Assembly (NCBI GenBank): GCA_026261815.1
Contig: JAMPIT010000575.1
Coordinates: forward strand, 40,339,501-40,403,500
Origin: Monarcha castaneiventris obscurior
Lineage: Eukaryota; Chordata; Aves; Passeriformes; Monarchidae
Reading direction: 5' to 3'
DNA length: 64,000 bases
Each line of letters begins with the position of its first letter. Position 1 is the stretch's first letter. Shown here in pieces: positions 52,361 to 63,469 of the stretch. The position numbers and the translations under genes were made by a program. Below the pieces are notes generated by a model, which saw nothing but the letters and a program-made list of their open reading frames with translations, searched no databases and was not told the origin of the DNA.

Positions 52361-52437
52361 GGAAGGAAGGAAGGAAGGAAGGAAGGAAGGAAGGAAGGAA
52401 GGAAGGAAGGAAGGAAGGAAGGAAGGAAGGAAGGAAG
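52361..52437. repeat. (GGAA)n microsatellite
   Basis: About 19 uninterrupted GGAA units over 77 bp. The Gly-Arg-Lys-Glu repeat in the plus-strand open frame across it (52272-52523) is an artefact of the tetranucleotide. GGAA runs are potential ETS-family binding arrays, but nothing here shows such use. Confidence 0.97.
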
Positions 52438-53724
52438 AATATCAAAGACACCATGTTTGCCAGATGAACACAGGTTTATTGGAGAGAAACACATTAGAAG
52501 TCTCTGCTAAGAACCACAGATGAAAGGTCACCTGCCTCATTTCCAACAGTATAAATCAGAATCAATCCATATGTTTTGTAGGGTTGCATCATTTATGAGG
52601 AAAAGTAGAATCGGGCTTATGTTCTTTATAGGGGAGCTCAGGGTTCAAAAAGTGACTAAACAAATGAATTCCGAAGTCTTAGGTGGACTGACAGGATCCA
52701 ATAAAAACTGCATTTTCAGTGAACTTAAGCTATCAATGACCAACAGAGGAAACAGAGAAGACTGTGTACATTTATTTAAATGCATTTTATTTTGTATAGT
52801 TCAAAGGCACAGTGCTACTTAATAAATAAGCTAAACAACATGCAATAAGGCCTAAACACTTAAAGTCTCACGGTATATTTCTACCAATGACCTATGTACT
52901 GCTGTAAAGGAGAAAAAGTTTATATCTTATGACATATTTAATCAAACAGAGAACGCAAATATTACCTCCTCACCATAAATAAACTCAAGACATTGGCCAT
53001 TTGAGGAGTTTCGTTAGAGGCACTAAACAAGGTAAAAGAAATTACACGCTTCCAATGGAACAATTTAAATTTCTGTTTTTTCAAAATATGGTAATCCAAA
53101 TCAAAATGGTGATGATAGTTATATTTTACTTTAAAGAATTTCATCAGCTGCTCATGTTCTTTAAACTATAATTATGAGTTTAATTTTTCAAGAACCATGG
53201 ATAATACTGCTTACGGCATTTTGCAAGAAACAATGAGGGATTGGTTGCTTCAAAATTTCTGAAAATTGTCTCCCTGGTAGAGAAGTGAAAAATAGATTTA
53301 CAATAATTAAAATATTCTAAATCACTAACTACCTGAAAAATAATAGAGACATTATTAATTATGTCTCAAAATGTTACCTGAAGTCTGAAATATGTCAGAT
53401 TTCCTGGCATTTCAAGTTGTTTGTTAAAAAATGATTAACAAGATAATTCCAGTTTTATCTCTTCTGTGATCTGTACATTGAAATTTTTGCCAATCTGCAG
53501 AAGACCGCGTGCTTAAGCAATTTTGTATTCCAATATTATTTTTATTCTCAATAAAGCATATGCTTTGAGTTTTCTAGCTTGTGTGTGCAATTCTCTGAAG
53601 TGAAGCTTGAGCAAATTTTCTTTACCACAGAGTGCTATGTTTTTATTTCTGTTCTGATTTAACAGTCTCATGTCTTCTGCAGAAACTTATTACTGTGGGG
53701 AAAACTTCAATAACTTGGATATTC

Positions 53725-53758
53725 TGTTTTGTTTGTTTTGTTTTGTTTTTCCTTTTTG
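53725..53758 (+). repeat. (TTTTG)n tract inside the splice-acceptor region
   Basis: A run of TTTTG/TTTG units followed by TTTTTCCTTTTTGC forms the pyrimidine tract of the acceptor (CACAG at 53761-53765) of the 71-nt FnIII-2 exon. Repeat-length changes here would alter the tract directly. Confidence 0.85.
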
Positions 53759-53765
53759 CACACAG

Positions 53766-53836
53766 TTCCAAAGACACCTCCAGCTAATGTAAGCGGCAGA
53801 AGTGGAAGGCGACATGAATTAGTAATAGCATGGGAG
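53766..53836 (+). CDS. CNTN5: CNTN5 exon: start of FnIII domain 2 (71 nt)
   Basis: This short exon, phase 1 in and phase 0 out, has acceptor CACACAG and donor GTAAGG at 53837. A split Val codon and 23 full codons read [20 protein letters not shown] then AWE. It supplies the interdomain linker and the A and B strands of FnIII-2, with the core tryptophan in IAWE. N-V-S is a potential N-glycosylation sequon. [15 protein letters not shown] is a CNTN5 marker (paralogues have SGGGGS-R/K-SELVITW). It was found by homology and splice context because it is too short to stand out as an open frame. Skipping it would remove 71 nt and shift the frame. Confidence 0.95.
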
Positions 53837-55925
53837 GTAAGGGATTTTTCTGTTTACAGGTTTTGTTTAATGCTAACTTCTTTGAGGACAAAGTAAAGAG
53901 TACTCTACTGGGTTTTCCTTACAACAAATCTTGTCAACACATGAACACAAAACAGTGCTCTTAAATATGTTCTAAAATTCCAAAGTACTGTGCGCTTTCA
54001 TGAGGTTTGAGTAGAAGACATTAGGGCATCTGCTCCAAAGTTCTACTCATTCATCAGGCTTTTCTTCCTGATCTACTCCTTGGGTTTATTTGATTTTTCT
54101 GGATCTTATGTAAACACCAGAATAAATAACAGCTAAGAGAAGAGAAGAAAAGCCTTGTAAAATTTTTTAAACTTCAATTAAGGAATTATTATTTTTAATT
54201 GTTGAATAAAAATATAAAACCAAAGAGAGTCTTGAGAACATATTTGTGGTGCAAGATGCAACACAGATATATGGTCGTGCCAGTGGGCAACTGGAGGAGT
54301 GGGAGTTGTTTTCTCTGCTAATCATAAAAAACAGTACAATGGAGAGTTTTCTTAAAGAGATTTCAAAACCTCTAGATTAATCATAAACAGTTTCAGATTC
54401 ATAAAAATTCATATACAGACACACACACACAGACAAATATGCATGCCAAGTTGAGGAGCAATTCAGACAGTAAGAGACACACCAAATTTTAATTGTTTCA
54501 ACTGGCAAATTTTAGGACATCTGAAGAGACTGCCTTCTGTTGGCGCATCTGCCTTTTTCAACACCAGCTACCAAAGACAGCTGAGACAGAGCTGATTTCA
54601 GTTTGATTTATATTCTGAAAGGGTAAATATCAATATCTTGCTTATGAGGAGAGAATTTGCTGAATCCTAAACAAAAATATCAAGTGGCTAGAACTGTATC
54701 TGGTGTGAACAGACCTAATCCCAATCCCTAATAAGATATATTGATGTGTAGTATTCATATTAAGTGTCTTTGTAGCATTTTGCAGGTGACTGGGTTGGGG
54801 GACTACTGGAGAGTGTCATAACTCCCACTCTGTCAAGGGCCAAAGTTTTCTTCCAAAAGAAACCAGAGACCCAGGGGTGAGATGAATTTTGCATCCTCAT
54901 GATTCTCTTTTTTTTCTGGGATGTGCAGTGCACAACTTCAGAGGGATGGGTAGAAAATTTTGTCTGCAAGTGAAGTGCCAGATGATAAGACATTCACTTG
55001 AAATGTGGAGGGGAGAGGATTCAGTGTCCCCTGTGCCCCAGCTCTGATTCATATATCCATTAGCTACATATCTGTGATGGACATTTCAAGAGAAGTAGTT
55101 TAGACGCCCATTTTTGGACATTTCCCATAAGTTTAATATGCAGACAGCTGTTAAATATAAACTAATCCCTAAACTAGTCCATTGACTTCATAATAAATGT
55201 AAGATACTGTTAATTTATTAACTAGCATGAAAAGTTCCATTCATTGAGATGGACACGTAAGTTTTAGCTTTTGCAGTGCGCAGACTCTAAAACAGATAAA
55301 TTCCTTTTCTAACTAATGTTAGAAATGGCTGCTAATGTCAGATGAGAAACAATTTAAATGGCTAATTTCACAAGTCCTCTGAGGAGGGAAAAGCAAATTA
55401 GTTTTTTTCAACCAAAAAAAAAGTAAAAAACTTTTTGAGAATTGGAACAACTTAGATTCATTACATTGCATCTTAAGCTTTAAGTTGAACCTTGGGCTTA
55501 AATCTCTAAGACTCAACACCTCATTTGGAACAGAATTCGGACAGGTTGAGACCTGAAACACAAAAGAGTCCCACCATAGTAGGTATAATGCACATCGTGC
55601 TACTCACAGTATATGGCCCTATATTTTTAACAAGGCCGCTGCTGGGAGCCATTCCACCTACAGATAACTGGTTAAAGCATTAACCAAAAAGTAGGATATA
55701 TAAAACAAAACATTTTTCTGAGCACAGGAGCTCATTCAGTCCTAGGACAATGACCTAAGTATGGCAATTAGGCGAGGAAACTCTCTTGGAATGTTCCTCT
55801 TTGGAAGCTATTGTCCTTATGAGGACAGGTATAGTAAGTAAAATCCTATAATACAACCGTGACTTTATTCTAAATTAGTAAAACAGTTTCTGATCATAAG
55901 TATGTTTCTGAACTTAATTTTTCAG
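53837..55925 (+). other. CNTN5: CNTN5 intron, 2.1 kb, phase 0, within FnIII-2
   Basis: The donor is GTAAGG and the acceptor is TTAATTTTTCAG. It contains a short (CA)n at 54416-54433 and otherwise unassigned AT-rich sequence. Minus-strand open frames at 54760-54993 and 55319-55561 have no recognisable product. Confidence 0.9.
54416..54433. repeat. Short (AC)n microsatellite
   Basis: About seven AC units, ending in AGACAAAT. Confidence 0.85.
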
Positions 55926-56160
55926 CCAGTGTCAGAAGAGTTTCAGAGTGGAGAAGGATTCGGATATATAGTAGCCTTCAGACCCAATGGAACGCGTGGA
56001 TGGAAGGAAAAAATGGTGACATCTTCAGATGCCTCAAAATTCATCTACAGAGATGAAAGTGTGCCACCTCTGACTCCTTTTGAGGTGAAAGTTGGTGTTT
56101 ACAACAACAAAGGAGATGGTCCCTTCAGCCCTATTGTGGTCATCTGCTCAGCTGAAGGAG
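55926..56160 (+). CDS. CNTN5: CNTN5 exon: rest of FnIII domain 2
   Basis: This is a 235-nt exon, phase 0 in and phase 1 out (78 codons plus one base). The acceptor is TTTTTCAG at 55918-55925; the donor is GTCAGT at 56161. It reads [58 protein letters not shown], then [20 protein letters not shown]. The G-E-G-F-G-Y-x-V-A-F-R-P block and [13 protein letters not shown] strand are contactin FnIII-2 signatures; [10 protein letters not shown] is specific to CNTN5. N-G-T is a possible N-glycosylation site. The ATG-initiated frame starting at 55902 runs in from the intron and is not a real start. The next exon (FnIII-3) should begin by completing a Glu or Gly codon and is not visible before 64000. 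Confidence 0.96.
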
Positions 56161-56388
56161 GTCAGTTCAACATGAAGTTAAATTGCATATTGTGAGCAAT
56201 ATTAAGCCTTTTATACATAATGCATCCTCTTATAATACTCTTTTTAAATATTAAATTACAAATTTCTCTGCAGAAGTGCTAAATAACATTAAACAGGTTT
56301 TGCAGAGAAGGAAATTAACTAACTTGCCAAGCTTACCGTGAAAGCAAATCACAAAGTTTAGGAATACACTTCGAGCCACATCAGTGAT

Positions 56389-56425
56389 AAAAACAAAACA
56401 AAATAAAACAAAACAAAACAAAAAA
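56389..56425. repeat. (AAAAC)n tract
   Basis: Six to seven AAAAC/AAAAT units, continuing into further A-rich sequence up to about 56462. Confidence 0.9.
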
Positions 56426-58002
56426 GAAACCACCAAACAAACAAAAAAACCCCAAAACCCCACAACCTTATTTTCATGAAGGTTCATCCTTAATATGAAA
56501 TCACTAGCCTTAACTTTAGACAGGGCTTCTCTAAGAATGAGCAAAGAATGGATGCTATTTTCTAATGTTTCTGAGATTCATGATCCTTTTTTTGATAGGT
56601 TAATCAGACAACAGCTCAAAGACGAAATAAATTCACTTATGAATGTTCATTTCCTGGTTAATGCATGCTAAAAGTACACAGAAACTAATTTTGTTCTAAT
56701 TTTTATTTCATTAGTAGAAAAGTTCTGACTTTGCATTAATGTCCCAGTCTTCAGTGTGAATTATAGGAATAGCTCTCAAGAACAAATGAAAAATATTTCT
56801 TGAAAATGTCTTTTGAGAATTGATATAAATTCTAAACAACATTTTTTTGGGGCAGAAAAGAACCAAACAAAAGCAACCAACAAGCACTAATTTTTACTAG
56901 TAAAAGAAGTTTTCTGTTTTAACAGGACCCAGTGTATGGGAAAAAAAAGGCATGCACAAAAAAGGCAGATATCCGCAAGAATATTTTGAGCAGCTCCATT
57001 ATTGAAATTCATAAACTTCAGTTTCTCTTTACTATACTATCTTGAGTTATTCCACTATTTCCTATTAAGAAAATAAAATAAACAGAGTCCTAGTGCAGAT
57101 GAGAGGAATTTCATACTCTCTCTATGAAAAAGTAGTGTGAAGATAATAATATTTCATGTGAAGCTGGAAAACATTAAGTGTTATTTCATATTAACCCACA
57201 ATAAATCTATAATTTTGGAACCATGATGTAGCAGACACTGTCTACTACTATTCTCTCACAGTAATTAGAGAGATTGGAGCTGCTGTTTTTGCTAAAAGTA
57301 GTTCCAGTAATTTGGTTTTGTTCACTTTTTGAATCAGGATTACCAAAGTAAGTAGTCATATTTTTATAAAAACTGTTTCATTTTAAAATGTAAAAATTGC
57401 ACACTACAACCTGAGAATTGTACAGTGGAATTCTCTGTTCCTCAATGAAAATGGGTACAGTGAGGCCAATGGTGATGTTTTTATTTTTTAATAATATCAT
57501 ACTCTAAGCAGAAAGTTCATGGCAAATAAAGCTTTGCAAAGGAAGGGAGACAGACACAACTTTATTTTTTTTTAGTAGCAAAAGCTACTTTAACAAAAGC
57601 TGAGTGCTGAATTGTAATAATGCATCCTTACACCTTTGCTTGTTATTTGGACAAGACTGGAAATAGAATAATTATTAATATATAAACAATTTTTTCTATC
57701 AGTTCTTTAATAAAATGAACTTTAAAATATGAACTTTATAAATGGTCTTAATAGAATATTAAAATTAACTTTCTCTAGAAACCAACTTTTCCAATTTTAA
57801 TTCAATAACTTGAAAGTACCTATCTATTATAGCTTTGCTAATTCAGTCTCTGTATGTGTCTGTACATTAGATTTGTCTTTTGTAAGAGGAATTCTATGGA
57901 CCTAAATATTTAACAAGACTTATATTTCAGGAAAACTATGGGATGCTGTGACATTACAGTACAAAATTAATTTATAAAAAGCTTTCCTCTAGAAAAACCC
58001 AA

Positions 58003-58062
58003 GGTAATATCCTGAGAATTTAAAGGAGTAATGGTAATATCCTGAGAATTTAAAGGAGTAAT
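58003..58062. repeat. 30-bp perfect tandem duplication
   Basis: Two identical adjacent 30-bp units (58003-58032 and 58033-58062), beginning GGTAATATCCTGAGAATT. Identity of the two copies implies a recent event. Confidence 0.97.
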
Positions 58063-58881
58063 GAAACAGTTCATTACAGCTAAATTCTGGGCAATATGAA
58101 GATTGAGGACAATAGACATTGCAGTTTGCCATGAAAATGGGGAACTGCTTTTGAAAGAGGTATGGGCTGTCATGCTAAAGGAGCTAAACAACTGAAGGCA
58201 CAACTTTTCAAGGATTTCTTTTGAACAGTAGATATTAAAAAACGATTGACAGTACAATATATTATGGTCCTAGGGCTGATCCAGCAAACCTTTCACTTAC
58301 TTGCTTTTCATCACACATTCAATTCACTGCTCAGCAAACAGCTAGAAAAAGCAATAGGACAAAATAATTAAAAATTAAGCCTTTATGTTACATTATACAA
58401 GTTTTCCCGCATTTAGAAATGGATCTACAATTGTTTAATGGTGTAACAAATTTGTCTAAGGAAGTCTAAAACACATTGACTCTGCTAAGCACACTGGGAA
58501 ATACAAGTTTTCACAGGACAGATTCTAAACCATGAAGAAATCTCATATTTATTAAGAATGAATGCATCTCCTTTTTCTGTATGACTGTGACAACATACTG
58601 TGTGCTTTCTGATTCACAGTCAGAGCCCTTTTGTGGTGGCTCTGAGTTCTTAACCAAGCAACTTGGCAGGTGGTGTTGAGTAAAGTGTTCCCTCTATGAA
58701 CACAACAGACTGCCCTGTGATTACGTAAAGTGATTTGGTTGGAGGCAAAAGGCTTAAAACCTTGCCTTCTGAGTAAAAGAACTTGGAAAATTTGACCATT
58801 TGACCAAAACACTGAGCACTTTTTCAGAAGTAAATAGAGTGGCTAATATTTTTCTGTCTATTAAGTCAGATCATATAATAA

Positions 58882-59880
58882 AATCATAGAATGATTTGTG
58901 CTGGAAAGGACCTTAAATACTATCAAGCTTTAACACACTCTGTCGTGGGCAGAGAAGACCAAGTTGCTCAAAGTCCCATCCAGCCTGGCCGTGAACACTT
59001 TCAGGGATGGGGCATTCACAACTTCTCTGGGCAACTCGTTCCAAGGTCTCACTACTCTCACAGTAATTAATTTCTTTCTAACAACTAATCTAAATCTCTC
59101 CTCTTTTAGTTTAAATCCATTCCCCTTGTCCTGTTACTATCTGCCTGTGTAAATATCTCTGCCTTTTTTTGTAAGCTTTCTTTAAGTACTCTAAGACTAC
59201 TAGACTACTAGAAAGTCTCACTGGGGCCTTCCCTTCTCCAGGCTGAACAACCCCAACTCTATCAGCCTGTCTTCATAGGAGAGGTGTTCCAGCCCTCTGA
59301 TCACTTTCACGTCCCTCCTCTGGGCCTGCTTTAACAGGCCCACATCTTTCCTGTGTTGGGACCCCAGAGCTGGATGCAGCCCTGCAGGTGGGGTCACATC
59401 AGAGCAGAGCAGAGGGGCAGAATCCCCTCCCTGGCCCTGCTGCCCACACTGCTTTGGATGCAGCCCAGGTTGTGGTTGGCTTTATGGGCTGTAAGTGCAC
59501 ACTGCTGGCTCATATACAGCTTTTCATCGGTGAGAGCTCATATTCTTCTCTCAGGACTGCTCTCAATTAGTTCTTCTCCCAGTCTGTATTTGTGCTTGAG
59601 ACTGCCCCAACTCAGGTGCACTTGCACTTCACCTTGTTAAACCTCATGAGTTTCTCATGGGCCCAATTCTATAGCTTGTCCAGGTCCCAGATGGCATGCT
59701 GTCCTTCAGTTGTGTCAGCTGAAGCACTCAGCTTGTTTTCATCTGCAGACTCGCTGAGGGTGCCCTTGATCTCACTGCCCATGTCATTGATAAAGATATT
59801 GAAGAGCACTGGTGCCAAGGCAGAGCCCCGGTGGACACCACTTGTCACCAGCCTCCTCCTGGACATAAAGCCAACAGATA
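58882..59880 (-). mobile_element. CR1 LINE, about 1 kb, 5'-truncated
   Basis: Minus-strand element with its 3' end at the left (AATCATAGAATGATTTGTGC at 58882). Read in reverse it runs through the 3' UTR (ATGGGGCATTCACAACTTCT-type block, CATTCCCCTTGTCCTGTTAC), TTCTCCAGGCTGAACAACCC, GGACCCCAGAGCTGGATGCA and GTCACATCAGAGCAGAGCAG, into the C-terminal part of ORF2. It is the longest and most informative repeat here. The right end near 59880 is the 5' truncation. A local TAGACTACTAGACTACTAG duplication lies inside it at about 59199-59215. Confidence 0.95.
59669..59866 (-). pseudogene. Decayed CR1 ORF2 reverse-transcriptase fragment
   Basis: The minus strand of the CR1 retains a 65-codon open stretch: VTSGVHRGSALAPVLFNIF followed by INDMGSEIKGTLSESADENK. 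This matches the non-LTR reverse-transcriptase region with the G-V-P-Q-G-S-x-L-x-P-x-L-F-N-x-F-I-N-D-L motif and the catalytic FADD motif. Here the PQGS is HRGS and the FADD position reads SADE, so the catalytic aspartate pair is lost. It is a dead fragment with no start codon of its own and cannot support retrotransposition. Confidence 0.88.
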
Positions 59881-59999
59881 TTTAGAAGACAGAATTATAC
59901 CAATGGTTGATGAAGCATCAATGATAGTGGTGAGCCAAAGTTGAAGAGGCAAGAAAGTCTAACTGGTTATACATACTTTCAGACCTTTTTCCTCCCTCA

Positions 60000-61100
60000 C
60001 CAGACTTTTGACTTCTTAAAAATCATCACCAGAATACAGTTCATGGGAAAGACTGTCCAGGAGCTAAAAGTGCAGATGAATGTAATGGAAGAATAAAGAA
60101 TAGAATGGAGAATCAGTTAAAAAGATTGTACAAAACTAGACATTTAACCCACGGAGAAAAACAAGAAAGTACATGTGTGATTCTCTGGAAAAGGTGGCTT
60201 AACGCAGTAGTAAAGTTTGAAGGAGAAGCCTTTCCTGTAGACATTAGGAAAGGAAAAAAAAGCAAGTAATCAAAGAGAGAAGAAGAAAAATAGAAGACAC
60301 ATGTAGCGACATAAAAAGGAATGATGAGAGCCAGGAAGCAGTTCTGAAGAGGGAATGAGGATGATGCCCAGAAGATGAAGGATAGAAAAAAGATGCACAA
60401 TTACTTCAATAAGAAGGCAGAGCGGAAGGACACAGTAGACATTTCCAGCATCAGGGAAGGACAAGCCTGAGCCTCATATGAAGAAAAACTCCAATAACAC
60501 AAAGAGACATGAGACTACATGGAGAGCACCACAAATCAGGCTACCTGCCAAGAGAAAGGTTGCAGTGTGCAGGCCTGAGGCTGAAAAGGATCATGAACAG
60601 AACAGAGAGAAATCTTCTGACCATACATTCTGTCAGGAAAATAAGGTATCAGATTCATGCTAGAACATACTGAAATGAAACAGCACTAAAATTCAGTGCA
60701 GGTACAGATGATTTTTATCCACCTTGAAAATTTGTAAAGAAAAGAAAAATAGTAAAGGCACTAGACACTGAAAATATAGCAATGAACAAAAGCAATGTTA
60801 TCACTGTTTGTTACAACAAAACCATTTATGCATTCTTTTTTTATTGATGACTACATTCCACTTAAATACTGAGGTGCTAAGAATTCCAAGATTACTAATA
60901 CAAGATTTCAGTACCAGGGAAAACCATATGCAATCTCTATGTGTGGCTTTAATTCACTGGAAAATGAAAACTGGGAAAATCACAAATACAGCAATGGAGA
61001 AGGAAATAAGAGTGTGACGGTATGATGGAAAGAAGATGGAAAATGCTGTGCTGATAACAGTGATGACCAGGCTCTCTTTAACAGGCATGGCTAGACAAAG
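60000..61100 (+). other. Purine-rich strand segment, unassigned
   Basis: Just beyond the CR1, the plus strand is strongly enriched in A and G for roughly 1 kb (for example many GAAGA, AAAGA and GGAA words). An open frame at 60478-60663 is Lys/Glu/Arg-rich as a consequence. No family is recognised. Strand asymmetry of this kind can mark an old retroviral or retroposon sequence, or be simple compositional drift. Confidence 0.3.
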
Positions 61101-63469
61101 TATGAGCTACACAGGAAAGACAAAACAAAAGTAAGAAGTTGGATGTCATAACATCCTGATGATGTGCTAATGCATCAGGAAATACAAAACCAGCTTTTGG
61201 ATAAAAGAGAATAAATAACCTTGGGTTCCATATAATTTTGGAAAAGGGCAATTAAAAAGCCGGTAGTCAAGCTAGAGGTCAGTTGCTGATTACACTGATC
61301 AATTTGGATGCTGAGAAAGACCTTTCTAATTGTTGATATATATTACAGAATGCTGTTATTTATGAGAGAATTTAGCTGTTCAGAGTAGTTTGGATAGTAA
61401 AAACTAATTAGTAAGGACTAATGACCTTGTGTTCTGGCTGTGCTAATTAGCAGATTCTTTATCCAGTACTGACTAAGTGAGAAGAAATAACAGTACAATA
61501 GCCTTGTTCTGATGAATAATTAAGACACTATAGAAAAGCTGATAATAACGAATAACAGTGGAACATGTCATCATTAAAAAGCAGGAAGTTATTTTATTAA
61601 CTGGAATTAACAGTTGAAACTAAAAATAGAAGTGTTTTGGAGTGTCTCTAAACCAAAGGTGTAACAAATATTTGAAGTTTGTACTGCAAGAAATGGTACA
61701 TTTCTGAGACAGAACATTACATTTGAGCATCTATAGATGTACCCTCTAAAAGACATTCAGAATAAGTAAAAAAGCATATATAATACAATCCAAGTAATGA
61801 AAAGGATAAAAATAACACAAGTACAGACAAAAAATAAGGTTAGGTTTTTTTTTTAAAAGCTAGGAAAGTATATAAGGCATGAAAAACCAAAGTAAATAAG
61901 ACATTGATATTATAAATAATCAAGGAGTAGACAACAATAATGAAATACTTTATCATTTATTTTAAATAAATGAGATTATATAGACAGGATAGCTAGGAAG
62001 AATGTGAAAGTGAAAATTTTTACATCTGTAGTGAAAACTTCTGGTATTGTCAATTGTCAGAAATTCAACCCTTTCCAAATTAAACAATGGAGAATTTTCT
62101 ATTCAAATGTACCATAAATAAAATTTAACCTGTTTTTCCACACATAGAGATGGGGTAGAATTTACACATAAGAAAGACTCAAATGTTTTAATTTGCATCA
62201 GGGCATCATTCTGATAAAACTGTCACATCCTTTGTTAGCTCAAATTGCCCAGAGTCAACACGGATGATGCCAACAGTGTGATGCTACAGATAGCTGTATC
62301 TCCATGCTCAGGATGGAGCCTGGTCTCTCTGTACCTATTTAGTTTGCAAGTATAGATGCAGCCTAAAAGCACAAGGATAAAGGTGAATTAGAGTACTCTA
62401 CAGCATGGAAATAGGTGACAATATAAAAGGAAATAGAAATAAACTTCTGGGAGAAAGAAGGAACCCAACTGGTTTCAAGATGAGTTAGGTCTTTTATAAA
62501 GGTCTTTTTTGTTAATGATTTTCTCGATGGCTGATACAGGATCAGTTCTGTTCATTTAAGTATCTAATTTCCCCTTCAGGCACCTGACAGAATTATCTTC
62601 ACAACATTTGAAAGATCTATAATTTTGATAAACAGAGTAGTGAATACTACTAAAAACTTCTATATAGGAAATAAAAAGCCCTGAGCAATACAGGTTAAAG
62701 CCTGAAGACTCTCATATTCACTGTTTAAAACTTCCTGAGGGACCCCAGCTGCAGTCCTATAACAGATACAAGATACAATGATACTGCACAGAGCTTATGT
62801 TCTTGCTTTGTATGGATTTGTGGTAATTCATTGAGCCAACGGAGATCCAAAGCTCTCAGTTATTTGAAAGGAAAAGGACCATACAAATGCCTTTGCAATT
62901 TTTTTCCTCCATATTTAGAATAATAAATTAATATTTTCTTTTCATTGAGAGGAAATAGTATGAAATTACATACTTTCGAATACAGCCTCAATGTCTTTAA
63001 TTAAAATCTTAAATTTATGAAGTGAAATCTTGTGATTCATTTCATAGCTAAAGCTGAGCTACTTGGGGTTTAGGTGAATCTGAAAACTAATAAATTGGCA
63101 GATTAGCTGTAAACTACTGAGGGTTATTTCCTGATTCTGCTAGATGATCCGTCTGGAGAGATCATGTGAAAGCTCAGCTAGAGCTGTCTCCAATTATTTT
63201 CTAAGGAATGAAATCACAATCCTGACATGCAGGAGTTTATTAAGCACTCCTCTGATCAATGACACCAGGCCCATGGGAAGGCAGATGTGCCATCCATATA
63301 ATGGACACATCCCCTCCTCACGTGCCGAGGGTAGCTCTGTCTGCCGCGCCACTTGATGGAAATGAAACACTTGTATTCATGAAGATGGCAACTCCCCTCT
63401 GGTAAAGTCTTCATGGAATAAGGCAGCTCCTTATTCCCAAGTGACACTCTGCTCTGTAACAAATCTAGG

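Larger units (their letters stand above)
43937..53765 (+). other. CNTN5: CNTN5 intron, 9.8 kb, phase 1, between FnIII-1 and FnIII-2
   Basis: The donor is GTAAGG. The acceptor region carries a (TTTTG)n-containing tract ending GCACACAG. Contents: an old CR1 at 44821-45050, an 11-bp inverted repeat at 46678-46705, a 135-bp-period duplication at 47998-48229, a degenerate ~95-bp tandem array at 51711-51985 and a (GGAA)n tract at 52361-52437. The rest is AT-rich (especially 49050-50300) with nothing I recognise. Confidence 0.85.

Noticed and set aside
52272..52523. Open frame with a Gly-Arg-Lys-Glu repeat
   Set aside because: It is the translation of the (GGAA)n microsatellite and has no other coding support.
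55902..55925. ATG upstream of the FnIII-2 exon as a start codon
   Set aside because: It lies in the intron, before the acceptor AG at 55924-55925; homology begins at 55926.
59353..59885. Plus-strand open frames of 60-97 codons
   Set aside because: They are antisense to the CR1 ORF2 region and share no protein similarity.
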